A stretch of DNA of 64,000 nucleotides, taken from Myxococcales bacterium. Its GTDB lineage: Bacteria; Myxococcota_A; Polyangia; Palsa-1104. Location: the NCBI GenBank assembly GCA_003170275.1, contig PNAM01000016.1, positions 62,001-126,000 on the forward strand, read 5' to 3'. Made by a program: the position numbers and the translations under genes. Below the pieces are notes generated by a model, which made no database searches, was not told where the DNA came from, and saw only the letters and a program-made list of their open reading frames with translations. Below are positions 58,972 through 64,000 of the stretch, one piece after another; the stretch's first letter is position 1; the number at the start of each line of letters is the position of its first letter.

Positions 58972-58977
58972 AGGGTA
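58972..58977 (-). promoter_or_regulatory. Leaderless-type -10 box (TACCCT) of the two-domain VOC gene
   Basis: On the minus strand TACCCT ends seven bases before ATG 58964, inside the 25-base gap after the GH114-like gene. A short CGGGG lies between. Confidence 0.4.
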
Positions 58978-58989
58978 CCATCAGCACGC

Positions 58990-59997
58990 TCAGAACGGCC
59001 AGTAGCAAACCACCATCTGCCCGCCGCTCGCGTCGGTCGCGTACGGTGAGAAACCGGCCGCGCGACTCTGCGAGTACACCGTCATCGCCGCCGTGGTGTT
59101 GGTACAAGAAGTGACGTAGTCCTCGGTGGCGATGAAGAAGGGACGCCCGCCCGGCTGTAGCCCGAGCGTCTTCCACGCGGCGAGCTCCTGTTGCGCGCCG
59201 ACGTCGGCCGGCGCGTAGACCTCCTCGTGCGAGATGCCGTCGAGCAGCGACGGAAACTTGGTGTTGGCGCTGGTGACGCCGAGCCGCGTGACGTCGCTGG
59301 TCGCGTTCTGCATGACGATCAGCCGATCGGGAAAACGCGCGCGCAGCCTCTCGATGAAGTCGAGGCCGCCTTGCGCGCACGCGGCGTCGCACGGGCCGTT
59401 GGTGGTGTTGGTGCCGTGCTCGACGAGCTCGAAGTTGTCGAGGAAGAATCCATCGACGCCGGTGGCGGCGAGGCGGTCCGCCACGTCGAGCATCAGCGCC
59501 TGATAATCGGCGTCGCCCAGGTTCATCCACACCTCGTCGGGATAGCCGTCGTACGGGCCGAGCTGCGCCTTGGTGTTCGCGCTGCACGACAACAGCCCCA
59601 CCGGCGCGCTCGACCAATAGGTGCGAAACATTTCGCACGAGCCCAGGTTCAGGTAGCTGATCACGCGGTTGTGGCCGCCGTCCTGTAGCGTCGAGATCTG
59701 CTCGGGCGTGAAGTTGGGGCTGCCGCCCGCCGGATCCGCGTCGAGGTTGATCACGCGAAAGGTGGAGGCTACTTTCGTCAGGTCGCCCATCTGCTGCGCG
59801 GTGCCGTAGAACGAGACCCACGGGGCTGACGCGGGAAAGCCGCGTCCGGAGACCACTGCGCCATCGCCCGATGCCAGCGGACCGTCGCTGCCGGCGCTGG
59901 CGTCGCCGGTGGCTGGGGCTGCGGCGAGATCTGCGGCGCCGCCGGTAGCCGGATCGTCACAGCCCGCGCACAGGGCGAGGAGCAAGAGAGCGCGCAT
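58990..59997 (-). CDS. GH114-like (endo-alpha-1,4-polygalactosaminidase/TM1410 family) lipoprotein
   Basis: A 335-residue protein with a lipobox (LLLLALCAGCDD) and a low-complexity Ala/Gly/Asp linker. The catalytic TIM barrel shows NRVISYLNLGSCE, PDEVWMNLGDADYQALM, GVDGFFLDNFEL (candidate catalytic Asp) and GISHEEVYAP (Glu). GH114 enzymes cleave polygalactosamine-type exopolysaccharides such as Pel. Action on its own or a competitor's matrix is possible. TACAGT ends six bases before ATG 59997. Confidence 0.82.
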   Translation of the reverse strand: MRALLLLALCAGCDDPATGGAADLAAAPATGDASAGSDGPLASGDGAVVSGRGFPASAPWVSFYGTAQQMGDLTKVASTFRVINLDADPAGGSPNFTPEQISTLQDGGHNRVISYLNLGSCEMFRTYWSSAPVGLLSCSANTKAQLGPYDGYPDEVWMNLGDADYQALMLDVADRLAATGVDGFFLDNFELVEHGTNTTNGPCDAACAQGGLDFIERLRARFPDRLIVMQNATSDVTRLGVTSANTKFPSLLDGISHEEVYAPADVGAQQELAAWKTLGLQPGGRPFFIATEDYVTSCTNTTAAMTVYSQSRAAGFSPYATDASGGQMVVCYWPF

Positions 59998-60003
59998 GGT
60001 GCG

Positions 60004-60009
60004 ACTGTA
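60004..60009 (-). promoter_or_regulatory. Leaderless-type -10 box (TACAGT) of the GH114-like gene
   Basis: On the minus strand TACAGT ends six bases before ATG 59997, in the 12-base gap after the CoA ligase gene. No Shine-Dalgarno sequence is present. Confidence 0.5.
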
Positions 60010-61539
60010 TCAGCTGCGCAACTTGTAACGCTGGACCTTCCCGGTAGCGGTCTTCGGCAGCTCGTCGACGAACTCGATCCACCGCGGATACTTGAACGGC
60101 GCCAGCCGGCTCTTGACGAAGCTCTTCAGCTCCGCCTCGAGCGCGGCGGAGGGCGCGTTGGCCGGCTTGAGGACCACGAACGCCTTCGGTTTGATCAACC
60201 CCTCGCCGTCGGGCGCGCCGACCACGGCGGCCTCCAGCACGGCCGGATGCGCGGCCAGGGCGCCTTCGACCTCGAACGGCGCGACCCAGACTCCGCCCAC
60301 CTTCAGCATGTCGTCGGAGCGGCCGCGAAAGGTGTAGTAGCCGTCCGAGTCGCGCGCGTAGCGATCGCCGGTGCGGGTCCAATCGCCGTGGAAGGTCTCG
60401 AGGCTGCGCTCGCGCTGATTGAAGTAGCCGGCACACGCGGTGCGGCCGCGCACCCACAGCGATCCCTCCTCGCCGTCGGGCACCGGCGCGCCGTCGTCGC
60501 CGACCAGCTTCAGCTGGTAGCCGGGCACGGGCTTGCCGGTGGTGCCGTAGCGGACCTCGCCGGGACGGTTGGAGAGAAAGATGTGCAGCAGCTCGGTGGA
60601 GCCGATGCCGTCGAGGATGTCGCTGCCGAAGCGCGCGCGCCACGCGTCGCCGAGGTGCGCGGGCAGTCCCTCGCCGGCCGAGGTGCTGATGCGCAGCGCG
60701 GGCGACAAACCGTCCTTCATGACGTCGGCGTCGGCGAGCAGCGACGCGAACAGCGTGGGCACGCCGCAGAAGACCGTCGGCTGGTGCGCGCGCATCACCT
60801 TCGTCACCGTCGCAGGCGTCGGGCGCTCCGCGCACAAGACCGCGCAGGCGCCGATCGACAGCGGGAAGGTGAGCGCGTTGCCGAGCCCGTAAGCGAAGAA
60901 CAGCTTGGCGGCGGAGAAGACCACGTCGTCCTCCCGCAGCCCCAGCACGCCCTGCCCGTACAGCGTGGAGGTTCGCTGCAGGTGCGCGTGCAGGTGCATG
61001 GCGCCCTTGGGCGTGCCCGTCGAGCCCGACGAGTACAGCCAGAACGCGACGTCGTCGGGCGTGGTGGGCGCGGGCGCGAGCGTCGCAGGCGCGCGCCTGG
61101 CGAGCTCGTCCAGCTGCGAAGAGGTCACGACCTCGCGTAGCGACGGCGGCCGATCCGCCAGCGCGAGGTCGAGCTTGGGCTTCAGCGCATCGCTCACCAC
61201 GATCACGCGCGCGCGGCTGTCACGAAGGAAGAACGCGTAGTCGTCGGGCGTGAGCTGCGTGTTGACCGGCACCGGCACCGCGCCGAGCTTCATCGCGCCG
61301 AGAAACGTGGCGGGAAAATCGATCGTATCGAGCAGCAGCAACAGCACGCGCTGCTCGGGCTCGACGCCCAACGCGCGCAGCGCCAGGCCCGCGGCGTCGA
61401 CGCGCTGGCGCAGCTCTTCATAGGTATAGGCGCCACGATCGTCGCGGTACGCGAGGCGGGCGCCGCGGCCTGCGACGATCTGGCGATCGACCAGATCGGC
61501 GGCCGCGTTGTACACCGGCGGAAAAAGAGGGAGCTCCAC
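60010..61539 (-). CDS. Benzoate-CoA ligase-family acyl-CoA synthetase
   Basis: A 509-residue ANL-superfamily enzyme starting at GTG 61539. Core motifs are the AMP-binding loop WLYSSGSTGTPKGAMH, the KLFFAYGLGNALTFP segment typical of benzoate/4-hydroxybenzoate-CoA ligases, GIGSTELLHIFLSN, the hinge TGDRYARDSDGYYTFRGR and the catalytic Lys in PKTATGKVQRYKL. It activates an aromatic or related acid to its CoA thioester. No ring-reduction or box-pathway genes lie nearby, so the pathway is unclear. TAGCGT lies six bases before the GTG. Confidence 0.9.
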   Translation of the reverse strand: MELPLFPPVYNAAADLVDRQIVAGRGARLAYRDDRGAYTYEELRQRVDAAGLALRALGVEPEQRVLLLLLDTIDFPATFLGAMKLGAVPVPVNTQLTPDDYAFFLRDSRARVIVVSDALKPKLDLALADRPPSLREVVTSSQLDELARRAPATLAPAPTTPDDVAFWLYSSGSTGTPKGAMHLHAHLQRTSTLYGQGVLGLREDDVVFSAAKLFFAYGLGNALTFPLSIGACAVLCAERPTPATVTKVMRAHQPTVFCGVPTLFASLLADADVMKDGLSPALRISTSAGEGLPAHLGDAWRARFGSDILDGIGSTELLHIFLSNRPGEVRYGTTGKPVPGYQLKLVGDDGAPVPDGEEGSLWVRGRTACAGYFNQRERSLETFHGDWTRTGDRYARDSDGYYTFRGRSDDMLKVGGVWVAPFEVEGALAAHPAVLEAAVVGAPDGEGLIKPKAFVVLKPANAPSAALEAELKSFVKSRLAPFKYPRWIEFVDELPKTATGKVQRYKLRS

Positions 61540-61680
61540 GCCCGGACGCTATCACGCGTGGGCGGAAACCGGATTGCGGGGTGGCCAGGTCGGTCGTCCC
61601 CGGCGCCGCCGGTCGCCACCGGAGAATGCGCGTCGCGCGCGGACTTCCCGGCGGCACGGATGGTGCTAAGGCGACCCGCC

Positions 61681-62718
61681 ATGCGAATCCAGGCGCTCCT
61701 CGTCGTCACCGCGCTGAGCGCCGGGTCGACCGCTCATGCCCTGAACCAGTCCAAGCACTTCGACGTCACCGTGCAGTCGTGCGGCGCGGCGGGGCTGCCC
61801 TACGCGTTCTGCCAGCGCGTCGGCACCGAGGTCTACAACGTGGACGCGAACGAGTTCGACGATCTGTCGGCGCATTCGCAGATCCCGGTCGGCAGCACCG
61901 CCTGCGACGCGGCCAACAGCAGCTTGTGGCGCGTCTTCTGGCTGGGCGGGCAGCTCCGCGAGGCCGCCATCACGATCGGCTACAGCGCCTCGCGCTCCGG
62001 CAACGACACGGTGGCGCAGCACCTGGGCCGCGCGCTCCACACCGTGCAGGACAACTGCGCGCACTCCGGCATGCCCAACCCGCAGCACGCGTGGCACTCG
62101 CTCTCCGACGTGTGTCAGGGTACGACCGAGAGCCCCGACCTGAACCCGGCCGCGTTCGCCTGCGCGCGCAGCGAGACCGACTCGGTGTTCTCCGCGTTCA
62201 TCGACGTGCTGCACGACAACGGCGGCGACTTTGCGGAGCTCGCCAACGTCACCACCGACAACGACAAGCACTGGCCGGCCTACAGCTCGGTGTGCGAGTT
62301 TCTCGGCTCGGCCAGCGACTGGAAGGGCGAAGATCGCCGCTGGGACAACGCCATCGTGCGGCCCGCGCTCACCGCGCAGCTGGTGCAGGGGCTGTCGGGC
62401 GCCGACGCCTCGCAGTACACGCGCGTGTGCGGCGACGACAGCGACGGCGTGCTGCTCTCGTACAGCGAGCCCGATCGCGACACCGACGGCGGCCCGCAGA
62501 GCTGCCTCAAGATCCACGCGTTCTGCCTGGGCAAGGCCGACTCGGCAGTGAGCGAAGCGCCGCCCTACGAGACCGACCCGGTCGCCCCCGAAGACACCGT
62601 CGCGCCGGTGGTCGTGACGGGCGGCTGCCAGGTCGGCGGCTCGTCCCCCTCCTCCGCCACCGCGCTGCTGCTTGTAGCCGCTGCGATCGCGCTCTTCCTG
62701 CGCACCAAAGCCAGCTGA
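61681..62718 (+). CDS. Phospholipase C/S1-P1-like secreted protein with MYXO-CTERM-like tail
   Basis: A 345-residue protein with a signal peptide (LLVVTALSAGSTAHA). The segment GRALHTVQDNCAHSGM resembles the metal-binding core of zinc-dependent phospholipase C/S1-P1 and Het-C-type proteins, and other His/Asp residues precede it (HFDVTV, DLSAHSQI). Several Cys suggest disulfides. The C-terminus, GGCQVGG followed by a hydrophobic ATALLLVAAAIALFL and basic residues, resembles MYXO-CTERM anchoring. A cell-surface lipase or nuclease is inferred. An AAGG site precedes the ATG. Confidence 0.7.
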   Translation: MRIQALLVVTALSAGSTAHALNQSKHFDVTVQSCGAAGLPYAFCQRVGTEVYNVDANEFDDLSAHSQIPVGSTACDAANSSLWRVFWLGGQLREAAITIGYSASRSGNDTVAQHLGRALHTVQDNCAHSGMPNPQHAWHSLSDVCQGTTESPDLNPAAFACARSETDSVFSAFIDVLHDNGGDFAELANVTTDNDKHWPAYSSVCEFLGSASDWKGEDRRWDNAIVRPALTAQLVQGLSGADASQYTRVCGDDSDGVLLSYSEPDRDTDGGPQSCLKIHAFCLGKADSAVSEAPPYETDPVAPEDTVAPVVVTGGCQVGGSSPSSATALLLVAAAIALFLRTKAS

Positions 62719-62728
62719 TCGATCGCCG

Positions 62729-63100
62729 TCACCCGTGGTGGACGGCCTCGAGCTTGTGGCCGTCGGGATCGCGCACGAACGCCGCGTAGTAACCTGCGCC
62801 ATAGCGCGGGCGATCGCCGGGCGCACCTTCGTCGACGCCGCCGTTGGCCAGCGCCGCCGCCCAAAACCGATCCACCGCTTCCGTCGTCTTAGCGGTCAGC
62901 GCGAGATGCGTTCCGGCGCCCGCCGGGTGCGCGTCGAGGGTCGCGAACAGCGCGAGCCGATCCTCGCCGCCGGGCGCGCCGTAGCCAGCGGCCGTCGGCC
63001 GGGTCCACACGCGTACCCAGCCCAGTGGCGCGAGTGCCGCGTCGTAGAAGCGGAGCGCGCGCTCGAGCTCGCGAACGCCCAGCGAGAGGTGGTCAATCAT
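62729..63100 (-). CDS. VOC-superfamily protein
   Basis: A 123-residue single glyoxalase-like domain beginning MIDHLSLGVRELERALRFYD and ending AAFVRDPDGHKLEAVHHG, both near-canonical for VOC proteins (His at each end as possible metal ligands). The middle AGTHLALTAKTTEAVDRFW fits the same family. It is convergent with the phospholipase-like gene (10-base gap). Substrate unknown. Confidence 0.9.
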   Translation of the reverse strand: MIDHLSLGVRELERALRFYDAALAPLGWVRVWTRPTAAGYGAPGGEDRLALFATLDAHPAGAGTHLALTAKTTEAVDRFWAAALANGGVDEGAPGDRPRYGAGYYAAFVRDPDGHKLEAVHHG

Positions 63101-63222
63101 CCCCAGCGGACGTTAGCAGTTGGGGCTGGTAGCCGGCTAGTCTACTAGTCAGGAAGTGTAGACAAAGGTACGCGTTACTATAGTTTCAGGTACTTAGACT
63201 GCGGCACAGTTGACGCAAGGGC

Positions 63223-63256
63223 GTCCGGCAACCGGACAAGCTGTCCGGCAACCGGA
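63223..63256. promoter_or_regulatory. Two tandem TCCGG-CAA-CCGGA palindromes, 20 bp apart
   Basis: GTCCGGCAACCGGA occurs at 63223-63236 and 63243-63256. Each copy contains a perfect inverted repeat TCCGG-CAA-CCGGA. A 20-base spacing is about two helical turns, so dimers would bind on the same DNA face. The second copy ends 16 bases before the ATG of the amidohydrolase at 63273. The wider 63101-63222 stretch is AT-rich for this genome and includes CTAGT-CT-ACTAG (63137-63148), but no clear promoter. Confidence 0.6.
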
Positions 63257-63272
63257 TCAGGGGAACCCGACC

Positions 63273-64000
63273 ATGCGTACGACCGCGCTCCGCTTCGTGA
63301 TGATTGCGCTCAGCCTGACGGCTGGCTGCGACGCACAACCGAACGACGACGACTCGGAGCAGTACGACGAGAACGACGACACGGTCGGCACGGGCGAGGG
63401 CGGCAAGGCCGACGGCACCAGCGCGTCGACCTACCGCTCGGGCTGCGGCGCGCCGATCCGCACCGGCAAGTACGCGCTCAAGGGCGACGTGGTCGGCCCG
63501 CTGGGCGTCAAGCTCGACAGCTACGTGGTGGTCGACGGCGAGAAGATCGTCGCGGTGCAGGCGAGCGCGCCCATGGGCGTGACCGTGATCGACACCGGCG
63601 GCGTGATCTTCCCCGGGCTCATCGATGGCCACGGCCACGTCGAGTACAACCACATCCCGCTCGCGGATCTGGGCAAGCGCTACCAGGACCGCGATCAGTG
63701 GCCGAACGCCAAGCTCTACCAGACGCTGGTCAAGGCACCGAAGAACGCGGTCACCGCGGCCGGCCTGCAGTGCGAGGCGCTGCGCCACGGCGAAGCGCGC
63801 GCGCTGGTCGGCGGCACCACCGGCATCCAGGGCACGCCGGCGACCGCGTGCGTGCGCTCGCTGGTGCGCAACCTCGAGGGCGTCAACTTCTGTCAGGACC
63901 GCGTGCGCCAGAACGTGACCGGCGCGGTGGGCTTCAATCGCTCGATCTCGGGCAAGCCGTCGTTCGCCGACAGCGTCAAGGCCGACATCGCCGCGCACAA
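63273..64000 (+). CDS. Amidohydrolase-family lipoprotein (3' partial)
   Basis: The frame is open to the window end, about 242 residues visible. The lipobox is ALSLTAGCDAQ. An acidic linker with GGKADGTSAST follows, then the N-terminal beta-sandwich (YVVVDGEKIVAVQAS) and the amidohydrolase metal site FPGLIDGHGHVEYN (HxH). The remainder (RALVGGTTGIQGTP...) continues the TIM barrel seen in imidazolonepropionase-like enzymes. The C-terminal ligands are outside the window. AGGGGA at 63259-63264 acts as ribosome-binding site, and tandem palindromes lie just upstream. Confidence 0.85.
   Translation, partial: MRTTALRFVMIALSLTAGCDAQPNDDDSEQYDENDDTVGTGEGGKADGTSASTYRSGCGAPIRTGKYALKGDVVGPLGVKLDSYVVVDGEKIVAVQASAPMGVTVIDTGGVIFPGLIDGHGHVEYNHIPLADLGKRYQDRDQWPNAKLYQTLVKAPKNAVTAAGLQCEALRHGEARALVGGTTGIQGTPATACVRSLVRNLEGVNFCQDRVRQNVTGAVGFNRSISGKPSFADSVKADIAAH

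Noticed and set aside
63101..63222. A structured RNA or riboswitch in the AT-rich intergenic stretch
   Set aside because: Short palindromes are present but no conserved riboswitch core or terminator pair could be recognised.

Overview
This window looks like a chromosome segment of a Myxococcota (former delta-proteobacterial) genome. The composition is high-GC with strongly GC-biased third codon positions. Many proteins are secreted lipoproteins, two have MYXO-CTERM-like C-terminal anchors, and one carries the myxobacterial Cys-rich CGDGxxxxGExCDDGN repeat. Several lipoproteins have Asp-Leu-rich 'PDLA' linkers after the lipid-modified Cys, and a transmembrane Ser/Thr kinase carries TPRs. The exact family cannot be fixed from sequence alone; a Polyangia/Haliangiales-type organism is a guess. 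No rRNA, tRNA or CRISPR array was seen. Genes are packed tightly and no gene-free stretch exceeds 300 bases.

Layout. 1-12.4 kb: a co-directional set with a 5'-truncated giant kelch/Cys-repeat surface protein, a Cys-rich lipoprotein, a TPR protein with two CsgG-like domains and a small lipoprotein. 12.4-14 kb: a secreted esterase, a VOC protein and a 58-residue protein behind a promoter that contains a LexA-like box. 14-19.4 kb: a five-gene minus-strand operon (membrane ferritin-like protein, O-carbamoyltransferase, DUF5989 protein, SAM methyltransferase, unknown protein) with a divergent SGNH-hydrolase gene, probably a modification cassette. 19.4-31.8 kb: housekeeping and accessory genes (FHA, esterase, glutathione peroxidase, TrmL, DUF4105 protein, HisRS-like protein plus YegD-type Hsp70, amidase, an ArsR/VOC/SRPBCC operon with a visible operator, an M20 carbamoylase and a KAS III-like synthase with an operator array). 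31.8-38.8 kb: DUF2911 protein, small membrane proteins, a kinase-like lipoprotein overlapping a Tyr/dual-specificity phosphatase, a CocE-type hydrolase and a PNPOx-fold protein. 38.8-48.1 kb: a minus-strand run of a DctP-like binding protein, molybdenum formate dehydrogenase fdsGBAD (no fdsC) and a Ser/Thr kinase. 48.2-54.5 kb: prolyl oligopeptidase, SDR, MBL-fold hydrolase, PI-PLC and FAD oxidase. 54.5-55.65 kb: a RAYT-type transposase gene between about 111-bp inverted repeats. 55.65-64 kb: amidohydrolases, lipoproteins, a GH114-like protein, a benzoate-CoA-ligase-family enzyme and a phospholipase-like MYXO-CTERM protein, ending in a 3'-truncated amidohydrolase lipoprotein.

The most striking regulatory pattern is that about sixteen gene starts have a TANNNT box 6-8 bases upstream of ATG/GTG. 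Most of them have no clear Shine-Dalgarno sequence, which implies widespread leaderless transcription. The candidates most worth following are the LexA-box small protein, the lipoprotein kinase/phosphatase pair, the carbamoyltransferase cassette, the RAYT element and the 165-bp in-register repeat array.
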